Shown: positions 17,504 to 25,393 of the stretch, one piece after another
Position numbering within the stretch: the first letter of the stretch is position 1
Layout: each line of letters starts with the position of its first letter
NCBI GenBank assembly: GCA_947477885.1
Contig: CANJUD010000001.1
Coordinates: forward strand, 482,632-546,631
Length of the DNA: 64,000 nucleotides
Reading direction: 5' to 3'
From: Bacteroidota bacterium
GTDB taxonomy: Bacteria; Bacteroidota; Bacteroidia; UKL13-3
Translations under genes and position numbers: made by a program
Notes under the pieces: model-generated
What the model was told of the DNA's origin: nothing
Database searches by the model: none
Seen by the model: only the letters and a program-made list of their open reading frames with translations

Positions 17504-17602
17504 AATATGCGGCAGATATACGCCCGATTCTCCGCATCAAAAAATTTATTCTCTGCAAAATATGCGGTAATTAGGTGTGCTATTCTCCGCATGATGGGAT
17601 TC
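17493..17602 (-). promoter_or_regulatory. Four-copy operator-like array over the fic start
   Basis: ATTCTCCGCA-like boxes at 17493, 17527, 17548 and 17582, spaced 34, 21 and 34 bases. The arrangement is a 55-bp tandem duplication, each unit with one full palindromic box (CCGCAAAATATGCGG, 17498-17512, and CTGCAAAATATGCGG, 17553-17567) and one half box. On the coding strand each box reads (A/T)TGCGGAGAAT, and the TTG start codon of fic lies in the first box. Confidence 0.7.
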
Positions 17603-17610
17603 AGGATTCA

Positions 17611-17626
17611 GTTCGCCGCGGCGAAC
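17611..17626. repeat. GC palindrome GTTCGCCGCGGCGAAC
   Basis: A perfect 16-bp palindrome in an AT-rich spacer. The 14-bp core recurs at 18944-18957 and 62387-62400, with a variant at 23376-23389. Confidence 0.8.
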
Positions 17627-17665
17627 GGGGCCATTCGGTGGCGGTCCTAACCTCTATACCAATAT

Positions 17666-18020
17666 CACTTCGAGACATTTACTATATAAATACTCTTAAT
17701 GTATCTATCTGGATTTAACAAATATTCATGATTACCACCTGCTGGAATGTTGGCAATTTAAATGGTATCTGTACCAACTGAAACACCTTTATACAACCAA
17801 GCATAAGAAGAGGAGCAACCATCGCAGTCACTATCTGCTTCCTGAACAAGTTTTTTTCTAATAACTTTACTGATTTGACTGATGCTGAATTAGCCCAACT
17901 ATAAATACAACAAGAATTCTCTCCTACATACAATTCGAAACTTTCTCCAATTTTGATATTATATAATTCCTTATTCTGATAATTCGATTTGCAACCCAAA
18001 AAAGTGAAGATGAGTATCAA
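17666..18020 (-). pseudogene. Decayed lipoprotein gene
   Basis: The frame from a TTG at 18020 begins ILIFTFLGCKS (lipobox) and continues GESFELYVGENSCCIYSWAN. It then shifts at a run of A's (near LLEKNLFRKQ). In the next frame the sequence continues sensibly as LVQEADSDCDGCSSSYAWLY then KGVSVGTDTI, meets a TAA, and goes on as IANIPAGGNHEYLLNPDRYI to a TGA at 17666. A frameshift and a nonsense codon in otherwise coherent protein sequence indicate a pseudogene. The fold weakly recalls chagasin-type protease inhibitors; I would not rely on that. Confidence 0.6.
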
Positions 18021-18123
18021 ATAAAATATTTTCCTTGCATTCTAAATATAATAAGACATGCATTATTCGTAATTCGCAATTAATCATTCGTAATTGATGC
18101 GTCTGCCCCCCCGAATCCCATTC

Positions 18124-18906
18124 CTAATTCCCTTTAAAATCCGGTTTCCGTTTTTCAATAAACGCACTCATCCCCTCTTTCTGGTCCTGGCCTGCAAATA
18201 ATAAATAGTAGTTTTTGCGTTCGAAATAGAGTCCTTCTTGTAAGCCCAATTCGTATGATTTAAGCACTGCTTCTTTCGCCATTTGTGTTGCCAATGGACT
18301 TTGGACAGCAATTTCTGTAGCCAGTTTCATCGCTTCATCTAAATATAATTCTACTGGAGCTATGCGGTTAATTAATCCTGCTGCCATCGCCTTTTCGGCA
18401 TTGATGAAATTTCCTGTGAGTATCATTTCCATTGCCAATGCTTTTCCTACTGCCCTACTCAATCGTTGTGTTCCTCCAGCACCTGGCATTACGCCTATCT
18501 TAATTTCTGGCTGACCAAACTTGGCAGTTTCGCTGGCTACTATCATATCGCAAGTCATGGCTAGTTCGCAACCACCGCCCAAAGCAAATCCACTAACGGC
18601 TGCAATGATAGGTTTCTTGGTACGTTTAATTCCATCCCAAGTGCTAAACTGATCTATTTTCAACATATCAATGGCTGATTTGTCCGCCATCTGTTTTATA
18701 TCTGCTCCTGCAGCAAATGCTTTTTCGTTTCCGGTAAGAACAATTACACGCACCTCATCCATATCATCCAATTCTTTTAATGCATCACGCAGTTCACCCA
18801 TCAATTGCAGGTTAAGTGCATTAAGTGCATCTGGACGGTTGAGCCTTACCAACGCTATGTGTTGCTGGTATGCTGGCTCTACGATAATAAATTCAAAAGT
18901 ATTCAT
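18124..18906 (-). CDS. Enoyl-CoA hydratase (PaaF/crotonase type)
   Basis: 260 residues of the crotonase family. The oxyanion-hole and catalytic blocks are intact: AFAAGADIKQM, GFALGGGCELAMTCD (first catalytic Glu) and FGQPEIKIGVMPGAGGTQRL (second Glu). The C-terminus KEGMSAFIEKRKPDFKGN is close to that of E. coli PaaF and of mitochondrial short-chain enoyl-CoA hydratase. It adds water to trans-2-enoyl-CoA in fatty-acid oxidation, or acts on 2,3-dehydroadipyl-CoA in phenylacetate breakdown. The paaABC genes lie 11 kb away on the other strand, so the PaaF role is possible but not shown. Confidence 0.9.
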   Translation of the reverse strand: MNTFEFIIVEPAYQQHIALVRLNRPDALNALNLQLMGELRDALKELDDMDEVRVIVLTGNEKAFAAGADIKQMADKSAIDMLKIDQFSTWDGIKRTKKPIIAAVSGFALGGGCELAMTCDMIVASETAKFGQPEIKIGVMPGAGGTQRLSRAVGKALAMEMILTGNFINAEKAMAAGLINRIAPVELYLDEAMKLATEIAVQSPLATQMAKEAVLKSYELGLQEGLYFERKNYYLLFAGQDQKEGMSAFIEKRKPDFKGN

Positions 18907-18943
18907 ATTATATATATTTGCAGCGAAATTAAGTATAAAGTGA

Positions 18944-18957
18944 TTCGCCGCGGCGAA
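18944..18957. repeat. GC palindrome TTCGCCGCGGCGAA, copy 2
   Basis: A perfect 14-bp palindrome 38 bases upstream of the enoyl-CoA hydratase start, in AT-rich sequence. Same core as 17612-17625 and 62387-62400. Confidence 0.8.
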
Positions 18958-19081
18958 CTAAAAGTGAAAAATTTATCAACTCGTAATTAAATTTAAAAGA
19001 CACACAATCTGTATAGCCTTTAGTTTCGTAAATTAGATGAAATTAAATGTTAAATCCTCATGATAGATAACTGTAGACGCC

Positions 19082-19122
19082 CAATACTTGATACCTGATA
19101 CTAGCTACTTGATACTATTAAA
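19082..19122. repeat. Dispersed 40-bp degenerate repeat (AATACTTGxTAC family), copy 2
   Basis: AATACTTGATACCTGATACT then AGCTACTTGATACTATTAAA, matching the iscU-iscA spacer copy at about 35 of 40 bases. It lies 33 bases upstream of the msrB ATG. Confidence 0.75.
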
Positions 19123-19154
19123 ACAAACACTAACATTTCTTGTTACTATATATT

Positions 19155-19562
19155 ATGTCACACCACAATTTTGAAATCCAGAAAAGCAAAGAAGAATGGG
19201 AGCAGCAATTAACCTCTGAAGAATATAGGGTATTGCGCGAAAAAGGAACCGAAAAAGCTTATGTGGGTATATACGAAACACACTGGGAAAAAGGAACCTA
19301 TTTATGCAAAGGTTGCGGCCATGAATTATTTACCAGCGAAGCCAAATTTGATGCCGGCTGCGGTTGGCCTAGTTTTTATGAAACAATGGATAAGACCCAT
19401 ATAGAAGAAATTGCAGACAATAGTTTTGGCATGAAGCGTTTAGAAGTTGTTTGTGCTTATTGCGGTGGTCACTTAGGTCACGTATTTGAAGATGGCCCGC
19501 AACCTACTGGATTGCGTTACTGCATCAACAGCGTTAGTTTAGGTTTTAAAAAAAAACAATAA
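19155..19562 (+). CDS. msrB: Peptide-methionine (R)-S-oxide reductase
   Basis: 135 residues from the ATG at 19155. Two zinc-binding CxxC pairs (CKGC and CAYC), the GCGWPSFYE block and the catalytic cysteine in RYCINS are all present, with the MsrB signature HLGHVFEDGPQPTGLRYC. It reduces methionine R-sulfoxide in proteins, repairing oxidative damage. No signal peptide, so it is cytoplasmic. It stands alone, followed by a convergent gene after nine bases. The dispersed 40-bp repeat lies in its promoter region. Confidence 0.96.
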   Translation: MSHHNFEIQKSKEEWEQQLTSEEYRVLREKGTEKAYVGIYETHWEKGTYLCKGCGHELFTSEAKFDAGCGWPSFYETMDKTHIEEIADNSFGMKRLEVVCAYCGGHLGHVFEDGPQPTGLRYCINSVSLGFKKKQ

Positions 19563-19571
19563 TATAATACC

Positions 19572-21122
19572 TTATAAAAACGGATGTGTGAAAGGAATTG
19601 TAATAGTTCCTGCTTTTGTTTTTAATATAATATCATAAGAGCCATAATTCAGTTTTGAGGTTTTGAAATGGAATTCATTTTCGCCTTTTTGTAGATTCAT
19701 TTTCCCCACTTTTTTAGGCTCGCCTACTTTGTTATATTGTAGATAAACTTTGTATTTTTGATTGTACGCCGAATTGGTATGTACATATATACTTTTCCCC
19801 GAAATGGAAGTTTTCACAGCAACATCTAATCTGCTTGGTGCGGTATTATAATTAATAATATCATTGGCATTAACTAGTCCGCATTTTACTTGTGTTGTAT
19901 TGTTATTATAGTCAGTCCAGATAGGACGTACTATATTGTTTACGGCATCAATATCTATATAGTCTCCAAAGAAAATAAATTTTTCGGGTAGTGGGAATGA
20001 ATTGGGTGTAAGTCTAAGATTGTTAAATGTTGTACCTCCATCTGTAGAGAAAGCCATATATACATCAGTGAACATATTACTCTTACTATGGTGCCCATCA
20101 TAATATATAATATATACATTTTGGGTAATGGGGTCTATGCACATATTGGGTGTAAATTGATCAGCTCCATTTTTGAGTTCATCGTGGTTTATTCGTTTGT
20201 CCTCTGTCCAAGTTTTGCCGCCATCAGTGCTTATTTTGAGCCACACATCCATATCTCCATGCCGTATATCAGCAAACAAAAGATATAGTTTCCCATTTTT
20301 ATCAGAATGCAAAAATGGCATTCCATTACTTCTATATAATCCTTTTACGGGCAAATCCCATCCCCCTTTTTGGTGCGCTATTATATGATCCTTACCCCAA
20401 GTATTTCCACCATCTTTCGATTGGTCAAAATATATATATTCGTAACCTGCCCAGACTGCATATACTGTGCCATCAGGGCCTATGGCAGTGGTAGCTCCTT
20501 CAAGCGTATTGTCACTATCAATACAATCGCCGAAAGTATCTGAAATTGTTATAGCTGGCGTGTAGTCAACTCCTTCTCCTTTTGATCTGCTAAATCTAAT
20601 ACGAGAATGGTCTTTGGGGTTTTTGCTTTCATATTTATCGAACTCCGTCCAGGTAACATATATATGATTGTCTTTATCATGACTAAACCAATGCTTATCC
20701 TGAGTTTTAGTGGTATCCATTCCGGTATAATCTCCGTCACTAAATGTTTTACCGCCATCGATAGATTTTTGTATAATAATACGGTCTAATCCATCATAAG
20801 CTCCTATAACTAATTTTTTGTTTTTTGCCAAATGACCGAAATAGAAATTCCCTTTATTATCAGCATGCAGCACGGGATCTCCGTAAACCCCCATACTACT
20901 CCGCAATTCTTTCTCTGACCAGGTTTTTCCACTATCAGTACTATAATATAGAATTTGTATATTGGCTCCCGCTACCATGTGTGCTGGGTTTGTTGGGTCA
21001 ATAGCAATCGATACCTCATTGGGTGAATTACTAAATGTATTTACTTTTACTACCTTATATTGGGCATCAGCTTTTGCAAAAAAAACTAAGGACAATATAT
21101 ATAATACAATTCCTCTTTTCAT
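19572..21122 (-). CDS. Secreted BNR/Asp-box beta-propeller protein (sialidase-like fold)
   Basis: 516 residues from the ATG at 21122, which gives a signal peptide (KRGIVLYILSLVFFAKADAQ). At least five Asp boxes (SxDxGxTW) mark a six-bladed propeller: STDSGKTWSE, SIDGGKTFSD, SKDGGNTWGK, STDGGKTWTE and STDGGTTFNN. The arginine triad of true sialidases is not obvious, so catalytic activity is uncertain; a binding or other glycosidase role is possible. The last ~100 residues are a beta-sandwich-like domain, not a standard T9SS tail. It follows purK after four bases and ends the leftward gene run. Confidence 0.82.
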   Translation of the reverse strand: MKRGIVLYILSLVFFAKADAQYKVVKVNTFSNSPNEVSIAIDPTNPAHMVAGANIQILYYSTDSGKTWSEKELRSSMGVYGDPVLHADNKGNFYFGHLAKNKKLVIGAYDGLDRIIIQKSIDGGKTFSDGDYTGMDTTKTQDKHWFSHDKDNHIYVTWTEFDKYESKNPKDHSRIRFSRSKGEGVDYTPAITISDTFGDCIDSDNTLEGATTAIGPDGTVYAVWAGYEYIYFDQSKDGGNTWGKDHIIAHQKGGWDLPVKGLYRSNGMPFLHSDKNGKLYLLFADIRHGDMDVWLKISTDGGKTWTEDKRINHDELKNGADQFTPNMCIDPITQNVYIIYYDGHHSKSNMFTDVYMAFSTDGGTTFNNLRLTPNSFPLPEKFIFFGDYIDIDAVNNIVRPIWTDYNNNTTQVKCGLVNANDIINYNTAPSRLDVAVKTSISGKSIYVHTNSAYNQKYKVYLQYNKVGEPKKVGKMNLQKGENEFHFKTSKLNYGSYDIILKTKAGTITIPFTHPFL

Positions 21123-21126
21123 AAAT

Positions 21127-22293
21127 TTATGCTGCTGCAACGGTATATATCAACCTAACTTTTTCTGTCTTAATTATTAGCGCTTCTAGTGTATCTGCCA
21201 AAATAGTAATGTGGCCTAGCTTCCTACCCGGGCGGCTTTCATGCTTGCCATATAAATGCACATATACACCTTCTTCGGCCAATAGTTTATCGATGTTTTG
21301 CAGGTAATAATTTCCTGTTAAATTATCTGGTCCTATAATATTAATCATGGATGATGGCTTGATAATTTCAGTACTGCCAAGTGGCCAGCCCATCAGCACC
21401 CTTAGCAGTTGCTCATACTGGCTTGTGTAGCATGCCTCAATAGTGTGATGCCCTGAATTGTGAGGTCGTGGTGCAGTTTCATTGATATATATATCGCCAT
21501 TCGAATCTACAAACATTTCTACTGCAAATAATCCAGGGCTTTCAAAATGTTGCGTAAGTTCAACCGCAATTTTTTCTGCTTCTTGTAATATACTTTCGTC
21601 GAGTCGTGCGGGGCAAATAAGTGTGTCTACTAAATTAAGTTTGGGATCGAAAACCATCTCGACCGCTGGGAAGCATTTAATGTTCCCTTGTTGGTCACAA
21701 GCTGTAATTACTGATATCTCAACAGCATTGTCAATAAATATTTCTACCACCAATTTACCTTTTAACATGGATATAGAATCTATATAATTGGATTTTTTTG
21801 ATAATACAAAAACACCTTTGCCATCATATCCTCCAGTAGCGATTTTTATCACAAATTTATCTGTTATTCCAAGTTGATTTAACGCTTCGTCTATTTGATT
21901 GACATCATCAACTATTATATATTCCGCAGTAGGCAATTCATGTTTTTTGTAAAAATCTTTCTGTATGGATTTGTCCTTTATTAGTTGCAATACAAGGGGT
22001 CTTGGGATTATTTTCTTTCCTGATTTGTCTAATTCAATCAATGCAGCTACATTAATATTTTCAATTTCAAAAGTAAGTACATCCGAAATTTGAGCTAACT
22101 TATATATATCTTCTTTGCTTTGAAGTGAGCCTACTATATGATTTCTAGCTGTAGTTTGTGCAGGAGCATCATCAGCATCCAAAGTATTGATTATAATATC
22201 GTACCTTGCTGCTTCTTGTATAAGCATACAACCCAACTGCCCTCCACCTACAATACCTATAGCAGGTTGATTGTTATATAGTTTTTCGGCCAT
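21127..22293 (-). CDS. purK: 5-(carboxyamino)imidazole ribonucleotide synthase
   Basis: 388 residues, ATP-grasp fold. GIVGGGQLGCMLIQEAARYD opens the protein; the glycine-rich ATP-grasp loop KIATGGYDGKGVFVL and the acceptor site NETAPRPHNSGHHTIEAC are typical of PurK. It makes N5-CAIR from AIR, bicarbonate and ATP in purine synthesis; PurE is not in the window. Its start codon shares one base with the stop of the esterase-like gene upstream, so the two are translationally coupled despite unrelated roles. Confidence 0.95.
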   Translation of the reverse strand: MAEKLYNNQPAIGIVGGGQLGCMLIQEAARYDIIINTLDADDAPAQTTARNHIVGSLQSKEDIYKLAQISDVLTFEIENINVAALIELDKSGKKIIPRPLVLQLIKDKSIQKDFYKKHELPTAEYIIVDDVNQIDEALNQLGITDKFVIKIATGGYDGKGVFVLSKKSNYIDSISMLKGKLVVEIFIDNAVEISVITACDQQGNIKCFPAVEMVFDPKLNLVDTLICPARLDESILQEAEKIAVELTQHFESPGLFAVEMFVDSNGDIYINETAPRPHNSGHHTIEACYTSQYEQLLRVLMGWPLGSTEIIKPSSMINIIGPDNLTGNYYLQNIDKLLAEEGVYVHLYGKHESRPGRKLGHITILADTLEALIIKTEKVRLIYTVAAA

Positions 22294-23360
22294 TATTTCA
22301 ATACAATCTTATATAAATAAGAATGGCTTTTATCATGCAAATTAACAAAATATGTACCATTGGGCAAATTTACCATATTAATAGAATTGTTATATAGTTT
22401 TTCGTCTGACATAAATTGTTTGCCATGAGAATCTATTACATGATACATATAATTTTTGGATAAATCTATGGGGCTAAAACGTGCTATTCCTTTTTTAAAT
22501 TCAAGTTGCGGTTTGCTTTTCAACTGATCAGTTTCCAATGATGCATTGTTAAAAAACAACCACTGATAAGCTATTCCAAACTCCCACCTGCCATCGCTGT
22601 TGGTGGTTACTATATCTGCCATTTGGGTCTCGGGCAATCCAGATAATTTAAGTAATTTATATATCCTTGCTATATCATCAATAATAAGTTTGTTTTCGCC
22701 AGTACCCAAATAAGCATAAATTTTTTGAGTGGGCTGGGGAGGATTGGAAAGTATATAATTACTCATTGAATCACCAACCCAAAATTCTGGATTTAAGAGA
22801 CCCAATTTCCCAAATATATCTGGATATTTAAGCCAAGTGTACAAACTTATATAAGAGCCCCAATGCCCTCCCATCACAGCTGTCTTATCAGCATAGGGTA
22901 GGGTGCGATAAGCTGAGTCGATATAAGGCTTTAAGGTGTTTGCCAAAAAGTTTACATAAGCATCGCCAATGCTATTGGGTCCGAAGGGAGTGAATAATTC
23001 ACGTCCTGCCTTTTTCCCATTTACCACTGCTACCAATAAACCACTTTGCAAATTATTCTTTTCAAAATTTCCTAAAGTACTATATATATCTGCTCTTTGG
23101 TTGGCCGCCGATGAAGGGTCGGCCAATGATGCCTTTTCGCCATCGGGCATATAGGTTACCGAATAATCTTTTTTAGAAATATTATAATCTGCTGGCAGAT
23201 ATATCCATATTTTTTTATAGGTATTTAACTGGGGCGAAAATATACTATCGTTTATAATCTTTACCGTTTGATTTGGCTTATCATATTGCACAAACTTACT
23301 ACTAGCTTCCACATTTATATAGAAGAACAATAAACAAAATATGTATAAAATCTTTGTCAA
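22293..23360 (-). CDS. Esterase-fold protein lacking the catalytic serine, with T9SS-like tail
   Basis: 355 residues; the only start giving a signal peptide (TKILYIFCLLFFYINVEAS) is a TTG at 23360. The fold matches the putative esterase (Fes/IroE, esterase D) family: IYLPADYN, SVTYMPDGE, and AVMGGHWGSYISLYTWLKYP. In active members the nucleophile elbow reads GxSxG, often GSSMGG; here it is G-G-His166-W-G-S. The usual catalytic histidine region (HNE..W) reads NSDGRWEFG. I infer a pseudoenzyme. The C-terminus (INMVNLPNGTYFVNLHDK ... YKIVLK) resembles a T9SS sorting tail. It lies between a thioredoxin gene and purK. Confidence 0.75.
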   Translation of the reverse strand: MTKILYIFCLLFFYINVEASSKFVQYDKPNQTVKIINDSIFSPQLNTYKKIWIYLPADYNISKKDYSVTYMPDGEKASLADPSSAANQRADIYSTLGNFEKNNLQSGLLVAVVNGKKAGRELFTPFGPNSIGDAYVNFLANTLKPYIDSAYRTLPYADKTAVMGGHWGSYISLYTWLKYPDIFGKLGLLNPEFWVGDSMSNYILSNPPQPTQKIYAYLGTGENKLIIDDIARIYKLLKLSGLPETQMADIVTTNSDGRWEFGIAYQWLFFNNASLETDQLKSKPQLEFKKGIARFSPIDLSKNYMYHVIDSHGKQFMSDEKLYNNSINMVNLPNGTYFVNLHDKSHSYLYKIVLK

Positions 23361-23375
23361 TTATTAAGACTACTA

Positions 23376-23389
23376 TTCGCAGCTGCGAA
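23376..23389. repeat. Variant palindrome TTCGCAGCTGCGAA
   Basis: A perfect 14-bp palindrome differing in the central six bases from the TTCGCCGCGGCGAA copies at 17612, 18944 and 62387. It lies in the 33-base spacer between the thioredoxin and esterase-like genes. Confidence 0.65.
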
Positions 23390-23393
23390 CGAA

Positions 23394-23912
23394 TTAATTT
23401 TTTGCTACTTTTTCTTGCAATGTTTTTATAAACTCGGCTGGGGCAGCATATCCCTCAAACGGAGTCAACATTTGATTACCTTTGGTTTTGATAAAAAAAG
23501 TGGTGGGATAACCTGAGCTTTGACCATTTGAAAGTATGCTAAGCAGTTCCATACCATTATATGTTTTGCCGTCAATTACATACTTCATATCTGTTTTTTC
23601 TGGATTAAATTTAATAGCTACAAAATATTTGTTCACAGTTTCAATAATTGCTGAATCGGTATAAGTGTCTTTGTCCAATCGCTTGCACCAGTAGCACCAA
23701 TCAGTATAACAATCGATAAGAGCTATTTTGTTCTCGCTCTTGGCTTTCGCATAGCCTGTATTAAAATCAACCCAAGTTATTTTTCTGCCAACTCCACTTA
23801 TTTCAGCTTCTTGAGCAACAGCTGCTGTTGTTTCACTTTTTTTGTCGGGGCTCATTGAGCAAAAACTGATGGCCATTGCCAAAAGTGGCAGAATAAATAG
23901 TAGCTTTTTCAT
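23394..23912 (-). CDS. Secreted thioredoxin-fold protein (CYWC)
   Basis: 172 residues from the ATG at 23912 (KKLLFILPLLAMAISFCSMS signal, possibly a lipoprotein at that Cys). The active-site segment IDCYTDWCYWCKRLDKDTYT places a CxxC redox pair in a thioredoxin fold; GYPTTFFIKTKG gives the cis-proline. It resembles the Bacteroidota thioredoxin_7/DUF255-like group, thought to act in periplasmic disulfide exchange. It may keep the neighbouring exported proteins reduced or folded. Upstream, 41 bases away, is the O-antigen-ligase-like gene. Confidence 0.85.
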   Translation of the reverse strand: MKKLLFILPLLAMAISFCSMSPDKKSETTAAVAQEAEISGVGRKITWVDFNTGYAKAKSENKIALIDCYTDWCYWCKRLDKDTYTDSAIIETVNKYFVAIKFNPEKTDMKYVIDGKTYNGMELLSILSNGQSSGYPTTFFIKTKGNQMLTPFEGYAAPAEFIKTLQEKVAKN

Positions 23913-23953
23913 GATGTAATGGTGTTTTGAAATTTTGGACAAAAATACAATGA

Positions 23954-25393
23954 TTATACCAATTTTGTTTTTTTATCGTGATAAATATCTAATGCTGCTA
24001 TCATGGCTATAAAACCCCATATAAGAATGGCTGCTTTATCCTGATCGCTGTAATTATTAAGCAGGCCATGCACAAAATAAGTGGTCAACCCCAATAGAGC
24101 CGCCATATTCAAAACCCGTACTTTGGGGTCGGGCGATTTGTAATGCAGCTTCACAGCAGTGCGTCCTACTACAAATAGCAGATACAAAAAACTGAGCAGT
24201 CCAATCACACCCAACTCGGCAAGTGGTTGAAAATACTCACTATGGGCATTGCCAACTGTGCCAAAGTTGGTACTTATTTTAGTCAATTCTTTTGCCCGTT
24301 GAAAAGGGGCATATTGAAACTTATAGGTGCCCGCACCAAAGCCCACCCAAGGCCGCTCCGCTGTCATCCTTAATGCACTACGCCAGCGGTTAATACGCTC
24401 TAAGTTAGAGTCGTCATTTGAAATATTGTAAATGGATTTCACGTGCTGCTCTAAATTATCGGCTGATACCTGTTTGTTCTTGTGCAACATTAACTGCAAC
24501 CGCTCCCGCATTGAATAAGCCATCACCAACACAATTAAAATTCCTCCTGCATAAATATACCACTTGAAACGAAAATACAAAATAAAGGCAAGACCCAAGG
24601 CTGCTAACAAACTTACCCAGGCCGCTCGGGTATAGCTATAAATAAGTCCCACCAAAAATAAACCTAATAGGGCAATACAAATTGTGCGAAAGAGAAGACT
24701 ATAATTGAGTTTATGTCCATTTGCCAAAACTGCAATTAAAAACGGCACAAAGAAAGCAATAGGAATAGAATAAATACCGTGGTTGATATAGAATGGCTGG
24801 CTCATGGCATAGCTTGCCCGTTGGTCGAAATTGTATTCAGAATGTTGGATCAGCGTATATATAATGACTCCTGCAAAGGGAAGAATATAAACCCAAAAGT
24901 ATAGTTTTATTTTGTCCAGATTCTTAAATATATGGGTCAATGCAAAATAGAAAACTATAACGTATAGAAACCGTGACAAAAGGTATTTAATAGAAACCAA
25001 AGGCATGCTGCTGGTGATACTCGTAAATAAAATCCATCCTAAATTGATAAATATAGCAAGGGTAATTGGATGTTTGATTATCTTTAAATCAGCCTGCCCA
25101 TCTGCAAAAAATTTGAAGATAACGATGCCGCCCAAAAACAAAATCAATAAATCGGATGGCATATCCAGCCCAACCCCATAGCCAATATCATTAAACCTAA
25201 AAGACAGTGGAGTGAGCATGGCAGTAAGCATAATCAACCAATCGAAACGATAAATACCTACTAAAATAACAGCAAATACTACTGGGGCAAATAGACCATA
25301 ATATATATTATTGGCCAATAAAAAAACATTGACGCTTATATATAAAAACGTCAACAACCAAAACCAACGTTGATGATTAAGCAGCAGTTGCAA
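23954..25393 (-). CDS. O-antigen ligase family membrane protein
   Basis: 479 residues with about 11-12 hydrophobic segments and a large periplasmic loop (about 300-385) containing RINRWRSALRMTAERPWVGF and GNAHSEYFQPLAELG. The RPWxGxGxGT and NxHxxYxxxxxExG pattern is that of the Wzy_C/O-antigen ligase (WaaL-like) family, which ligates or polymerises polysaccharide. The likely start is a TTG overlapping the wzz-like gene by 17 bases, so the two are coupled. I infer an exopolysaccharide or O-antigen chain pair; no other polysaccharide genes are adjacent. Confidence 0.88.
   Translation of the reverse strand: MQLLLNHQRWFWLLTFLYISVNVFLLANNIYYGLFAPVVFAVILVGIYRFDWLIMLTAMLTPLSFRFNDIGYGVGLDMPSDLLILFLGGIVIFKFFADGQADLKIIKHPITLAIFINLGWILFTSITSSMPLVSIKYLLSRFLYVIVFYFALTHIFKNLDKIKLYFWVYILPFAGVIIYTLIQHSEYNFDQRASYAMSQPFYINHGIYSIPIAFFVPFLIAVLANGHKLNYSLLFRTICIALLGLFLVGLIYSYTRAAWVSLLAALGLAFILYFRFKWYIYAGGILIVLVMAYSMRERLQLMLHKNKQVSADNLEQHVKSIYNISNDDSNLERINRWRSALRMTAERPWVGFGAGTYKFQYAPFQRAKELTKISTNFGTVGNAHSEYFQPLAELGVIGLLSFLYLLFVVGRTAVKLHYKSPDPKVRVLNMAALLGLTTYFVHGLLNNYSDQDKAAILIWGFIAMIAALDIYHDKKTKLV

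Noticed and set aside
17277-17558. 93-codon minus-strand frame starting with ATGs in the box array
   Set aside because: Overlaps fic in another frame; the start codons come from repeat boxes and the sequence has no family features.
18124-18906. Naming the enoyl-CoA hydratase paaF
   Set aside because: The C-terminus is PaaF-like, but generic crotonases share it and the gene is 11 kb from paaABC on the other strand.
19083-19122. Degenerate 7-8 base repeats considered as a CRISPR remnant
   Set aside because: Units are too short and too variable, with no spacers and no cas genes.
19572-21122. Calling the BNR protein a sialidase
   Set aside because: Asp boxes show the fold only; I could not find the catalytic arginine triad and Tyr/Glu pair with confidence.
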